This document shows, piece by piece, positions 49,133-57,279 of a stretch of 60,234 nt of DNA. The position numbers and the translations under genes are program-made. This stretch comes from Candidatus Faecalibacterium intestinigallinarum. Lineage in GTDB: Bacteria > Bacillota > Clostridia > Oscillospirales > Ruminococcaceae. The first letter of the stretch is position 1. Every line of letters starts with the position of its first letter. The notes beneath the pieces were generated by a model, which did no database searches, was not told the DNA's origin, and saw only the letters and a list, made by a program, of their open reading frames with translations. Location of the stretch: the NCBI GenBank assembly GCA_019113345.1, contig DXHQ01000020.1:1-60234 (forward strand), read 5' to 3'.

Positions 49133-50005
49133 ATGATCACAGGCAGACTCCACCCCTATCTGCCGGAACTTTCGATCCGGGATTACAACATTTACCTGCG
49201 CTATATGCGGGGGGTCAAGTACCAGGTGTACCTCGACTACGGCATCATGCCTTATGGGGCGCTGGCCCACAAGGGGGGCGTGATGGCGCTGCTGGCCGAC
49301 AGCCTGGCCGGCCGCCAGGCCACCTGCCAGGACATCCGGATGCCCGGCAGCCTGTCCAAGGTGCCGCTCATGTGCCAGACCAGGGGCATCCGTCTGGCCG
49401 CCCAGATCGAGGTGCTGATGAACTGGCACCGCTTACAGGACCGCCGCAACGAGGAACTGCCCTTCCGGCAGCAGATGGAGCGGATGAGCCAGAAGGTGAC
49501 CCTGCAGAGCGCCTACCACAAGGCCGCGCAGGAAGAGCCGGCCCTGGAGCGCATCTTCTGCCAGCAGCAGGCCCAGGCCGCCGCCCAGCAGCAGCTGCGG
49601 GGCCAGAACTATGCGGTGGCCTCCGAGCCGATGAGCAACGTCTACGGGGCGCTGTTCTCGCTGCTGGCGCCCGACGACCCGGTCCAGCGCAAAAATATGC
49701 GGTACATCGGCAGCTGCATCGGCAAGGCCTTCTACCTGCTGGACAAAGCCGACCGCCACGAACGGGACCAGAAAGAGGACCGCTACAACGTCTTTCTGGC
49801 CAACGGCCTCAGCCGGGAGGCCGCCAAGGAGAATGCCCGCCGCCAGGCCATCGCCTCCATCAACGACCTGTCCCGGGTGTACACCCTGATGGACGTCAAG
49901 CTGAACCGCAGCCTGCTGGACAACATCATGATCCTGGGCCTGCGGGACGAGGTGGACCCCCTGGAACACGGCGGCTGGGAGCTGCAATGGGAGCTGCCCT
50001 CATGA
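49133..50005 (+). CDS. DUF5685-like protein of unknown function
   Basis: A 290-residue soluble, mostly helical protein. The segments PELSIRDYNIYLRYMRGVKY, DYGIMPYGALAHKGGVMALL and the later CIGKAFYLLDKADRHERDQK followed by EDRYNVFL match my memory of DUF5685, including the Asp-rich late motif. The Cys residues usual near the N-terminus of that family are missing here. A Gln/Ala-rich insert (QQQAQAAAQQQL) occupies the middle. GGGAGG precedes ATG 49133. It overlaps the next membrane-protein gene by 4 bp. Confidence 0.72.
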   Translation: MITGRLHPYLPELSIRDYNIYLRYMRGVKYQVYLDYGIMPYGALAHKGGVMALLADSLAGRQATCQDIRMPGSLSKVPLMCQTRGIRLAAQIEVLMNWHRLQDRRNEELPFRQQMERMSQKVTLQSAYHKAAQEEPALERIFCQQQAQAAAQQQLRGQNYAVASEPMSNVYGALFSLLAPDDPVQRKNMRYIGSCIGKAFYLLDKADRHERDQKEDRYNVFLANGLSREAAKENARRQAIASINDLSRVYTLMDVKLNRSLLDNIMILGLRDEVDPLEHGGWELQWELPS

Positions 50006-50559
50006 AAAAGAGAGATCAACAGAGCTGGGCGGTCGCCCTGTGCGGGATGTCGGTGGCCGTGTCGGTGGTCCTGATGCTGCTGGGCGCCATCATCCCGGTC
50101 GCCATGTTCATTGCCCCCGCAGCCGGGGGCATTTTTATTGGCGCGGTGGCGCTGGAATGCGGCCGCCGCTGGGCCTGGACGGCCTATGCCGCCGCCGCCC
50201 TGCTGGGGCTGCTGCTGGTCCCGGACAAGGAGACGGCCCTGTTTTTTGCCGCCCTGCTGGGCTATTACCCGCTGGTCAAACCCCGGTTTGACCGCATCCG
50301 CCCCGCGCCGCTGCGGGTGGGGGCCAAGCTGCTGCTCTGCAACGGGTCGGTGCTGGTCTTGTACGGGCTGCTCTTTCTGCTCTTTCCGGCAGGGCAGGGG
50401 AGCGAGGCCTTGGAGCTGGCGGCCCTGGCGCTGGCGGGGGTCACCCTGGCCATTGGCAACGCGGCGTTTTTGCTCTTTGACCGGGCGCTGGCCAACCTGG
50501 CGCGGGTCTACAGGCTGCTGTGGCAGCCCCGCCTGCACAAGATGCTGGGCAAACGGTGA
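50002..50559 (+). CDS. Small polytopic membrane protein, possible ECF-transporter S-component
   Basis: A 185-residue protein with about five membrane helices (SWAVALCGMSVAVSVVLMLL, AIIPVAMFIAPAAGGIFIGA, GSVLVLYGLLFLLFPAG and others). The opening AVALCGMSVAVSVVLMLLG resembles S-components of energy-coupling-factor transporters, which would bind a vitamin; the assignment is tentative. It is coupled to the DUF5685-like gene. glmS with its ribozyme leader lies 290 bp downstream; I found no promoter between, so read-through into glmS is possible. Confidence 0.7.
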   Translation: MKKRDQQSWAVALCGMSVAVSVVLMLLGAIIPVAMFIAPAAGGIFIGAVALECGRRWAWTAYAAAALLGLLLVPDKETALFFAALLGYYPLVKPRFDRIRPAPLRVGAKLLLCNGSVLVLYGLLFLLFPAGQGSEALELAALALAGVTLAIGNAAFLLFDRALANLARVYRLLWQPRLHKMLGKR

Positions 50560-50608
50560 GATACAGACGGGAGATGGAGGGGGGATGTGTACGTTCAGTT
50601 GACAAAAA

Positions 50609-50760
50609 GCGCCGGGCCACGCGGGTGACAGCCGTGAGGGTGACGAGGGGAAGGATCATCGAAGGATTCGGCGGATGTCTTTCCGGCTGAGGGCTTTACC
50701 AGCCGATAGAGAAGGGCAAAAAACGGCAGCAATACCGCAACAGATCCCTTCAAAGCAAGC
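50609..50760 (+). ncRNA. glmS glucosamine-6-phosphate-activated ribozyme
   Basis: The self-cleaving riboswitch that destroys glmS mRNA when GlcN6P is plentiful. Conserved parts are in order: AGCGCC at the cleavage site (cut expected between A50608 and G50609), GTGACGAGG, ATCGAAGGATTCGGCGGATG and CCGGCTG...CAGCCG. A P4-like stem follows, GAAGGG (50711-50716) with CCCTTC (50746-50751). The 3' end is approximate. Two more hairpins lie between it and the glmS start. Confidence 0.93.
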
Positions 50761-50846
50761 CATAAACAGCATACGAACCGGGCGGCTGTCCGCCGCCCCG
50801 AGAGGCTGGCAGAAGCGTTTCTGCCGGCCAGGGAGGTGTTTTGCTT

Positions 50847-52676
50847 ATGTGTGGCATTGTAGGCTATGTGGGCGCCCGCTGCGCCCAGAACGTCCTGTTG
50901 GACGGGCTGACCAAGCTGGAATACCGCGGGTATGACTCGGCCGGGCTGGCCCTGGCTGTGAACGGCGGCATCCGGGTCATCAAGAGCAAGGGGCGGCTGA
51001 CCGCCCTGCGCGCCAAATTGCAGGAGGCCACCGCCGCCGGCCTGTCCGCCGCCCACTGCGGCATCGGGCACACCCGCTGGGCCACCCACGGGGAGCCCAG
51101 CGACGTCAACAGCCACCCCCACTCCACCCCGTATGTCAGCATCGTCCACAACGGCATCATTGAAAACTACGGGGCCCTGAAGGCCATGCTGGAGACAAAG
51201 GGCTACACCTTTGTCAGCGAGACCGACACCGAGGTGCTGGTCAAGCTGATCGACAGCTGCTACCACGGCGAGCCCCTGCGGGCTTTGGCCGAGGCGCTGG
51301 CCCGGGTGCGGGGCAGCTATGCGCTGGCCGTCCTCTTCCGGGACTGGCCCGACACTCTCTTTGCCGTCCGGCGGGAGAGCCCCCTCATCGTCGGCTACGG
51401 GGAGGGGGAGAACTTCCTGGCCTCCGACATTCCCGCCATCCTCAAGTACACCCGCAGCTACAGCGTCCTGGAAGAAGGGGACATGGTGGTCTGCAAGGCG
51501 GGGCGGGTGGCCTTCTACGACGAATTTGGCCGGCCGGTCCGGCGGGAAAGGCTGACCGCCGACTGGGACGTCGAGGCCGCCGAAAAGGGCGGTTACCCCC
51601 ACTTTATGCTCAAGGAGATCAACGAGCAGCCGGCGGCCATCACCGCCACCGTCAGCCCGCGGGTGGAAAACGGCCTGCCCGACCTGCGCATCCCGGAGCT
51701 GAGCGATGAAAAGCTGGCGGCCATCAAGCGGGTCCACCTGGTGGCCTGCGGCACCGCCATGCACGCCGGCATGGTGGGCAAGGCCGCCATCGAAAAGCTG
51801 GCCCGCCTGCCCGCCGAGACCGACATCGCCAGTGAGTTCCGCTACCGCGACCCCATCCTCGACCCCGAGGACCTGGTGGTCATCATCAGCCAGTCGGGGG
51901 AGACCAGCGACACCCTGGCCGCCCTCAAGCTGGCCAAAAGCCGCGGCGTGCCGGTGCTGGCCATCGTCAACGTGGTGGGCAGCAGCATCGCGCGGGCGGC
52001 CGACTACGTCCTGTACACCTACGCCGGGCCCGAGATCGCGGTGGCTTCCACCAAGGCGTACATGGTGCAGATGTGCGTGCTCTACCTGTTTGCGCTGCGG
52101 CTGGCCTACGCCCGCGGCACCCTGACCGAGGCCGAGACCCGCCGCTATACCGCCGCGTTGCAGCGCGCGCCCGAGGTGGTCAAGCCGCGGCTGGATGACT
52201 GCGAGTATATCAAGTATCTGGCTAGCCTGTTTGTAAACACCCAGAGCTGCTTTTTCATCGGGCGGGGGTTCGACTACGCCCTCTCCCTCGAGGGCAGCCT
52301 CAAGCTGAAGGAGATCAGCTACGTCCACTCGGACGCCTACGCCGCCGGCGAGCTCAAGCACGGCACCATCAGTCTGGTGACCGACGGCGTGCCGGTCATC
52401 GCGCTGGCGACCCAGCACGCCGTCTATGAAAAGACCCTCTCCAACGCCAAGGAGACCAAGACCCGCGGGGCAAAGGTGCTGCTCTTCACCACCCGGGACG
52501 CGGCGGTGCCCGACGGCATCGCCGACTACGTCGTCCGGCTGGACGAGTACGAGGATATCTTCATGCCATTGCAGCTGATCGTGCCTTTGCAGCTGTTTGC
52601 CTATTACATGGCGGTGCTGCGCGGCTGCGACGTCGATAAGCCCCGCAACCTGGCCAAGAGCGTGACGGTGGAGTAA
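50847..52676 (+). CDS. glmS: Glutamine-fructose-6-phosphate aminotransferase (isomerising)
   Basis: A 609-residue enzyme making glucosamine-6-phosphate, the first step to UDP-GlcNAc and peptidoglycan. The N-terminal glutaminase must begin with Cys after Met removal; ATG 50847 gives MCGIVGYVGA and is thus the right start, not the TTG two codons before. GHTRWATHGEPSDVNSHPH is the glutamine site. The two SIS domains carry VACGTAMHAGMVGKAAIEKL and ISQSGETSDTLAALKLAKSR, and the C-terminus ends in NLAKSVTVE. Controlled by the ribozyme in its leader. RBS GGGAGG. Confidence 0.97.
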   Translation: MCGIVGYVGARCAQNVLLDGLTKLEYRGYDSAGLALAVNGGIRVIKSKGRLTALRAKLQEATAAGLSAAHCGIGHTRWATHGEPSDVNSHPHSTPYVSIVHNGIIENYGALKAMLETKGYTFVSETDTEVLVKLIDSCYHGEPLRALAEALARVRGSYALAVLFRDWPDTLFAVRRESPLIVGYGEGENFLASDIPAILKYTRSYSVLEEGDMVVCKAGRVAFYDEFGRPVRRERLTADWDVEAAEKGGYPHFMLKEINEQPAAITATVSPRVENGLPDLRIPELSDEKLAAIKRVHLVACGTAMHAGMVGKAAIEKLARLPAETDIASEFRYRDPILDPEDLVVIISQSGETSDTLAALKLAKSRGVPVLAIVNVVGSSIARAADYVLYTYAGPEIAVASTKAYMVQMCVLYLFALRLAYARGTLTEAETRRYTAALQRAPEVVKPRLDDCEYIKYLASLFVNTQSCFFIGRGFDYALSLEGSLKLKEISYVHSDAYAAGELKHGTISLVTDGVPVIALATQHAVYEKTLSNAKETKTRGAKVLLFTTRDAAVPDGIADYVVRLDEYEDIFMPLQLIVPLQLFAYYMAVLRGCDVDKPRNLAKSVTVE

Positions 52677-52698
52677 GACCCAAGACCTAAAGAAAATT

Positions 52699-52891
52699 GT
52701 TCCACCCGGACGACATGTGCGTACGGGCGGAACACCGACAGGGAAATGGAGCGCTGGGAGTGTGCGAGCCGCTTTGCGGCGAGTGCATGGTTCAGCGCTC
52801 CATTTTGTCCCCAGGGGGATATTAGGGGGAAGGAATTTCTGTCCCGCGTATGCGGGCAGAAATGGGTTCCCCCTAAAGCGTGGGACACGCT
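52699..52891 (-). ncRNA. Structured repeat element, copy C
   Basis: Minus-strand copy of the element at 14165-14354, lying between convergent glmS and the Ig-repeat gene and downstream of the latter in the same orientation. Stems: AGCGT / ACGCT; TTAGGGGG / CCCCCTAA with CCCGC / GCGGG inside; AATGGAGCGCTG / CAGCGCTCCATT around the conserved core; GTTCCGCCCG / CGGGTGGAAC with the common 15-base loop. Stem bases differ from copies A and B in a compensated way. Confidence 0.82.
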
Positions 52892-52892
52892 G

Positions 52893-52931
52893 ACAAAGCC
52901 CCGCTTCCTGTTGCAGGAGGCGGGGCTTTGT
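52893..52931. terminator. Bidirectional terminator-like hairpin between glmS and the export locus
   Basis: Perfect 12-bp ACAAAGCCCCGC / GCGGGGCTTTGT stem with an inner CCTG / CAGG helix; T runs are short on both strands. Confidence 0.65.
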
Positions 52932-52971
52932 TTGCCGGAGGGATGGTAAGATTCTATATGGATGGCCTGCA

Positions 52972-54447
52972 TCACCAGAACCAGTACCGCTTTTTGACCG
53001 CGATGTACACCACGACGATGGCTACCAGGACGACGCCGGCGGCCGCCAGAGCGTAGATGTTCATGTGGATGAAGGTGAGGGTGTCGTTGGTCAGCAGGTA
53101 GCGGCCGGCGGTGTCGGTGGTGACGACACCGTCCGCGTAGCTGTTCAGGTACTGCCACTGACCGGTGGCCTGGTTGTAGAGGTAGAGGCGGCTGTAGCCC
53201 GCGTTGCTGCCCGTCAGGGTCAGGCTGACGGTGCAGGGCATGGCCCCGCCTTCGTTCAGGGTGAACTCCACCCCGTCCTCGCTGGCGCTGGGCGCAAAGG
53301 CCACGGCGGTGGACAGCTCGTTCTGGGTGTTGCGGATGTCCGCGCCGTTGACGGTGAGGATGTAGCCCTCGCCGGTGACGCTCATCTGCTTGCCGGTGCG
53401 GCGCAGCGCGTCCAGCATGGCGCTGGTGATGGTGGGCACGTCGGCCTGGTTGAGGTTGACGAGGGTGCCCTGGGCGTCGTTGATCTGCTGGATGACGGGG
53501 TCGTCGGAGGCTTCGGGCTGGCTGGAGGCGCCGCCGCCGGAGGAGGACGCGCCGCCGCTGCTGGCGGAGCCGCCGCCCGACGCGCCGCCCTGGTTGACGA
53601 TGACCGTCACCATGCTGGACGAGTCGCCGTTGGAGACGACGATGGAGGTGGAGCCGGTGCCCACCGCCGTGACCAGGCCGGCCCCGTTGACGATGGCGAC
53701 GCTGGTGTCGCTGGAACGGAAGGTCAGGCCCTGCGGCGCGGTGGAGGGGGTGACGCTGCCGGTGATCTGGGCCGTGTCGCCCGGCTTGAGGACCAGGTAG
53801 TTGGTGTTCAGGTGGATGCCGTCGGTGGGGATGTAGACGGTGACCCCGACGGTGCGGACGATGTCCCCGCAGGTGACGGTGATGGTGGCGGAGCCTTTGC
53901 CCACCGCGGTGACCCGGCCGAAGTTGTTGACGGTGGCCACCGCCTCATTGGAGGAGGCAAAGCTGACGGTGGCGGTGGCGGCCGCCGAAGAGGGGCTGAC
54001 CGACACCGAAATGTTGGCCACTTCGCCGACGGCAAGCTCCCCCTCCACCGAGAGGGCCGCGTCCATGTCCGACACGACGGTGGACGGGTCGGGCAGGACG
54101 GTGATGTCGTAGTAGATGGTGACGCCGTCGGCGGTGGCCGACACCCGCGCGGTGCCCACCGACGCCGCGCCGATCAGGCCGTTGTCCGCCACCTGCACGA
54201 TGCTGATATCGTCGGAGGCAAAGGTGACCTCGGGGTCGCTGGCGTTTTCGGGGTAGACGGTGGGTTTGAGCTGCTGGGTGGTGCCCACGATCATCTCGGC
54301 GTCATAGGCGCCGGGGTCGATGCTCTCGACGTCGACGTGCTTGAAGGGCCAGGAGGGCAGTTTGATGGCGCCGGCAGGCAGGGCCGCGCCGGCGGTCAGG
54401 GCGGCCAGCAGCAGCGCTGCCGCCAGCCGTTTTGCAAATCGCTTCAT
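52972..54447 (-). CDS. Secreted, membrane-anchored protein with Big2 Ig-like repeats
   Basis: A 491-residue protein. Signal peptide (FAKRLAAALLLAALTAGAAL, cleavage near ALPAGA). Three BIG2-type Ig-like repeats span about residues 40-280, each ending in a G-x-A/S-T-hydrophobic signature: GLIGAASVGTARVSATADGV, GRVTAVGKGSATITVTCGDI and GLVTAVGTGSTSIVVSNGDS. A Ser/Gly linker and a fourth beta-rich domain follow, then a C-terminal membrane helix (IYALAAAGVVLVAIVVVYIAV) with a KKRYW tail. ATG 54447 has GAGG upstream; ATG 54459 abuts the hlyD-type stop without one. Last gene of the export locus; it may be a surface scaffold or immunity factor, which is speculation. Confidence 0.85.
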   Translation of the reverse strand: MKRFAKRLAAALLLAALTAGAALPAGAIKLPSWPFKHVDVESIDPGAYDAEMIVGTTQQLKPTVYPENASDPEVTFASDDISIVQVADNGLIGAASVGTARVSATADGVTIYYDITVLPDPSTVVSDMDAALSVEGELAVGEVANISVSVSPSSAAATATVSFASSNEAVATVNNFGRVTAVGKGSATITVTCGDIVRTVGVTVYIPTDGIHLNTNYLVLKPGDTAQITGSVTPSTAPQGLTFRSSDTSVAIVNGAGLVTAVGTGSTSIVVSNGDSSSMVTVIVNQGGASGGGSASSGGASSSGGGASSQPEASDDPVIQQINDAQGTLVNLNQADVPTITSAMLDALRRTGKQMSVTGEGYILTVNGADIRNTQNELSTAVAFAPSASEDGVEFTLNEGGAMPCTVSLTLTGSNAGYSRLYLYNQATGQWQYLNSYADGVVTTDTAGRYLLTNDTLTFIHMNIYALAAAGVVLVAIVVVYIAVKKRYWFW

Positions 54448-54459
54448 GTTGTACCTCAT

Positions 54460-55572
54460 TTACCGCGTCAGGACGCCCAGCGCTTCCAGGGCGTACTGGA
54501 AGTAGGTCACCTCGTCGTACTGGACGCGGGCGGTGACGCTCATGCCGTTGGCCAGGTCCACCTGGTCGCCGCTCTTGCTGATGAGGTAGGTGCTGTCGGG
54601 CTGGACGGTCACCTTGTAGTAGGCGGTGCCGTTTGTGCTGGTCACGTCGCTGTCGATGGCGGTGACGGTGCCGGTCAGGGTGCCGTAGGCGGTCTGCGCC
54701 AGGCCGGTGATGGCGATGGTGCAGGGGTCGCCGACGTCCAGCAGGGGACGGTCGCTCAGGCCGGCGTAGGCCACGATCTCATAGTCGGCGTTCTCGCTGG
54801 CGACGGTGGCCAGCACCGACCCGGCCGACAGGACCATGCCCACGCTGTAGGGGCTGTCCATGTGGATGACGCCCGAGGTGGGCGCGTAGATGTAGTAATC
54901 GTTGGCGCCGGTGCTCAGAGCGTCCAGCTGGGACTGGATGTTTTCAATGTTGGCCTGCACGCTGCTGACGTTCTGGGCCGCGGACTGCAGGGCGGAATAG
55001 TAGATCTGCTCCAGCTCGCTCTGGTTCTGCTCCATCATGGACTGGATCTGCGCTTCGCTGTAGCCGGCGGCGCGGTAGGCCGACGAGTCAAAGGTGTGCT
55101 GCGCCACCTGGCTCTGGTAGTTCTCATACTGGTAATAGTATGTCTGGTCGGCGGGGTCCGATTCGCTGAAATAGTTGGTGTTGTCCTGGATGGACTGGAT
55201 CAGCTTGTTGTACTGGGCCAGCTGGGTCTGGTAGATAGCCAGCTGATTTTCCAGCTGGGACTGCTGGATGTCGAGGTCGGTGCTCTTGATATGGGCGACA
55301 AGGTCGCCCTCCTCGACGTAGCTGCCCTCCGAGATGGTCAGCTCGGTGATCTGGCCCGAATAGGAGGACATGATATAGGTCTTGTTGGCGGACTGCACCG
55401 TGCCCTGCAGCTGGCTGATGTAGATGCGGGGGGTGACGGTGCTCCATGCCACAAGGCCGATCATCAGCGCCGCCACGATGAGCAGAAGGGCGTACCCGTA
55501 GGGGGGCAGCTTCTTTTCCATCATGATGCGGCGGTCCTGCAAATCGTACAGATTGGTGACTTGCACGTTCAT
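54460..55572 (-). CDS. HlyD-family membrane fusion (adaptor) protein
   Basis: A 370-residue adaptor for ABC peptide export. A cytoplasmic N-terminus (NVQVTNLYDLQDRRIM) and one membrane helix (YALLLIVAALMIGLVAWS) come first. Next are the lipoyl-type half-motif YSGQITELTISEGSYVEEGD, a long coiled-coil hairpin (residues 95-200) and the second half-motif YIYAPTSGVIHMDSPYSVG. The C-terminal beta-barrel is AYYKVTVQPDSTYLISKSGD onward. It matches the accessory factors of C39-ABC bacteriocin exporters. Starts 3 bp after the GyrI-like gene. Confidence 0.92.
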   Translation of the reverse strand: MNVQVTNLYDLQDRRIMMEKKLPPYGYALLLIVAALMIGLVAWSTVTPRIYISQLQGTVQSANKTYIMSSYSGQITELTISEGSYVEEGDLVAHIKSTDLDIQQSQLENQLAIYQTQLAQYNKLIQSIQDNTNYFSESDPADQTYYYQYENYQSQVAQHTFDSSAYRAAGYSEAQIQSMMEQNQSELEQIYYSALQSAAQNVSSVQANIENIQSQLDALSTGANDYYIYAPTSGVIHMDSPYSVGMVLSAGSVLATVASENADYEIVAYAGLSDRPLLDVGDPCTIAITGLAQTAYGTLTGTVTAIDSDVTSTNGTAYYKVTVQPDSTYLISKSGDQVDLANGMSVTARVQYDEVTYFQYALEALGVLTR

Positions 55573-55575
55573 GGG

Positions 55576-56031
55576 TTATTCCTTCTCCATAAAGACGTCC
55601 ACGACGCCCTCGTCGTCGTCCTGGCTGACAAAGATGGTGTAGGCGCTGCCGGCCAGCTTGATGTCATGCTCGAAGGCGTAGATGTTCAGCTTCTGGCTGG
55701 CCAGCTCGTTGCGGGCCATGGGGCCGACGTAGTGGGCGTAGAGGCAGTTTTTCACCCGCAGCACCGCGTCCATGTGGTACTGGGGGTCCAGCCGGGTGAT
55801 CATCTGGTTGGCCTGGCGCAGCAGGTACATCTGGGGCTCGGGCTTGGGGCCCTTGGCGATGCAGATGTGCTGCACCAGCGGGCCGATGGGCTGGGCGCCG
55901 TGGCTGCGGACAAAGTTTTCCATCTGGGTGACGATCAGGTTGATATTGGCAAAGTCCTCCGGCATAATGCGGCGGCTGAGCACGTTGGTGAGCTTGAGGG
56001 TCTTGCTTTCGCTGACTAAGATTTCGTTCAT
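55576..56031 (-). CDS. GyrI-like small-molecule-binding domain protein
   Basis: A 151-residue protein that looks like a stand-alone GyrI/SOUL-type effector-binding domain with no DNA-binding region. GPLVQHICIAKGPKPEPQMY, MDAVLRVKNCLYAHYVGP and LNIYAFEHDIKLAGSAYTIF with the closing VDVFMEKE give the duplicated SHS2-like pattern. ATG 56031 follows AAGGTGG; codons upstream in frame lack support. Its place between the precursor genes and the adaptor suggests sensing or self-protection in the peptide system, but no such role is established. Confidence 0.72.
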   Translation of the reverse strand: MNEILVSESKTLKLTNVLSRRIMPEDFANINLIVTQMENFVRSHGAQPIGPLVQHICIAKGPKPEPQMYLLRQANQMITRLDPQYHMDAVLRVKNCLYAHYVGPMARNELASQKLNIYAFEHDIKLAGSAYTIFVSQDDDEGVVDVFMEKE

Positions 56032-56353
56032 AGTATCCACCTTATCTTTGTAGTTTGCCCTGCGCCTTGCAGCAGGCAAACGTGGACCGCGAACACCCCG
56101 CAAAATTTTATTTCACGTTTCACTGGTCGCGCATAAAATTTTTAGAAAGGAGTGAAGCAGGGCGTTCGCAGCCCGCGTTTACCTGTCGCATCCGGGCGGA
56201 TGAAGCAGGCAGGTTTTGCCATAAAAAATAAGGTGCGCCAGGAGGTACTTGCCTCCTGGCACACCATAACGAGGCATTTTAACTGCCCCAACCCCGTGGG
56301 GCGGGGTCAGACTAAAATACACTTGCAATCGAGATTAGAGCTGAATAACCAGC
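56032..56353 (-). other. Non-coding gap with several hairpins
   Basis: Between the second precursor gene and the GyrI-like gene. It has the terminator-like hairpin at 56221-56265, an inverted repeat AAAATTTTAT / ATAAAATTTT (56102-56142) and a GTTTGCC / GGCAAAC hairpin (about 56052-56081). I see no further gene. Confidence 0.5.
56221..56265 (-). terminator. Terminator/attenuator after the precursor genes
   Basis: Minus strand: 14-bp stem between 56265-56252 and 56245-56232 with one mismatch, followed by TTATTTTTTA. It would leave the precursor genes more abundant in mRNA than the adaptor genes behind it. Confidence 0.8.
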
Positions 56354-56734
56354 TTAGGCCTCAACCTTAGTGCCATCGATACCCAGAGCGCCAGACTGCT
56401 TCACCTTGGCATCGTTGGTGCCCAGAGTGTAGATAGCAGCCAGACCACCAATGGTCTGCAGCAGACCATTGACACCATCAAACTTGGACAGCTGGCCGTC
56501 GATAGCATCAATGATGCCGCCGAAAGCGTAGCTGGTGCCGAAAGCGGTGCCCAGGATGGTACCAACAAAATTGCTCAGGAAGGTGTTGCCCACGATCTTG
56601 ATCATGTTGGTGCTGAAGGTGCGCCAGTTCTCGCTGGTCATGACAGCGGGCAGGATATTCGCAATCACGCCGCCGCCGGTGACATAAGTCAGCTCATCCT
56701 CTGCCATTACTGCGTAATTTGCAGGAAAGGTCAT
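56354..56734 (-). CDS. Double-glycine leader protein B, putative exported peptide
   Basis: A 126-residue protein with a 21-residue leader MTFPANYAVMAEDELTYVTGG, of the type cut after Gly-Gly by C39 peptidases; EL and V at the usual positions before GG fit. The mature part of 105 residues has no Cys and is Gly- and Ala-rich (FVGTILGTAFGTSYAFGGII), with a closing segment GGLAAIYTLGTNDAK shared with protein A. It resembles a large unmodified bacteriocin-like product, but I know no named family. RBS AAAGGTGG. Confidence 0.8.
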   Translation of the reverse strand: MTFPANYAVMAEDELTYVTGGGVIANILPAVMTSENWRTFSTNMIKIVGNTFLSNFVGTILGTAFGTSYAFGGIIDAIDGQLSKFDGVNGLLQTIGGLAAIYTLGTNDAKVKQSGALGIDGTKVEA

Positions 56735-56778
56735 GATGAACCACCTTTCTTAGTTGGAATGAAAGTCTGACTTACAGT

Positions 56779-57168
56779 TTACAGAGCAGCGCCGGTGATG
56801 CCCAGGACCTTATCGTTGTGGATAGTCTTAGCATCGTTGGTGCCCAGGGTGTAGATAGCGCCCAGAGCGCCGACCCAAGACAGGACGGTGTTCAGGCCGT
56901 TGTTGACGCTGTCGAAGCCCTTCCAGTAGTTGCCCTCGAGGGTGTCGCCCCAGTTCTCGAAGCTGAACTCGCCGCCGAACAGAACGCCGACAGTGCTGCT
57001 CAGGAAGTTGGCCATAGCAGAGTTGCCGATGATCTTGATCAGGTTGGTGTTGAAGGTCTTCCAGTTGGAAGAGGTCATCAGGGGGGCGAAGCAGTCGATC
57101 AGAGCGCCGCCGTTGACGTAGGTCATTTCGTTCTCTGCGATAACAGAGTAGTTTGCAGGCATCATCAT
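56779..57168 (-). CDS. Double-glycine leader protein A, putative exported peptide
   Basis: A 129-residue paralogue of protein B, 44 bp upstream of it. Leader MMMPANYSVIAENEMTYVNG-G ends at residue 21; the shared leader pattern is PANYxVxAExExTYVxGG. The mature 108 residues hold one Cys (DCFAPL) and share MTSxNWxTFxTNxIKIxGN and LGAIYTLGTNDAK with protein B; the middle (GGEFSFENWGDTLEGNYWKG) is aromatic and diverged. It is directly downstream of the exporter gene behind two palindromic hairpins. RBS AAGGGAG. Two-component action with B is a guess. Confidence 0.8.
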   Translation of the reverse strand: MMMPANYSVIAENEMTYVNGGALIDCFAPLMTSSNWKTFNTNLIKIIGNSAMANFLSSTVGVLFGGEFSFENWGDTLEGNYWKGFDSVNNGLNTVLSWVGALGAIYTLGTNDAKTIHNDKVLGITGAAL

Positions 57169-57221
57169 AATGAATTACTCCCTTCAAATGATTGAAACGA
57201 AAAAATGTGTCGATCCCCACA

Positions 57222-57273
57222 CGGTTGCGCAACCGCGTGAAAACCATTTATGTAACCGGGTGCGCACCCGGTT
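57222..57273 (-). repeat. Tandem palindromes between exporter and precursor A
   Basis: CGGTTGCGCAACCG (57222-57235) and the perfect 20-base palindrome at 57254-57273 (ACCGGGTGC / GCACCCGGT) lie 7 bp after the exporter stop. They would form stable mRNA hairpins or bind a dimeric protein. Confidence 0.75.
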
Positions 57274-57279
57274 GCACCA

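Noticed and set aside
56354-57168. Lanthipeptide or sactipeptide precursors
   Set aside because: There is no LanM, LanB/C or radical SAM maturase in the locus, and the precursors have at most one Cys. An unmodified exported protein is the better reading.
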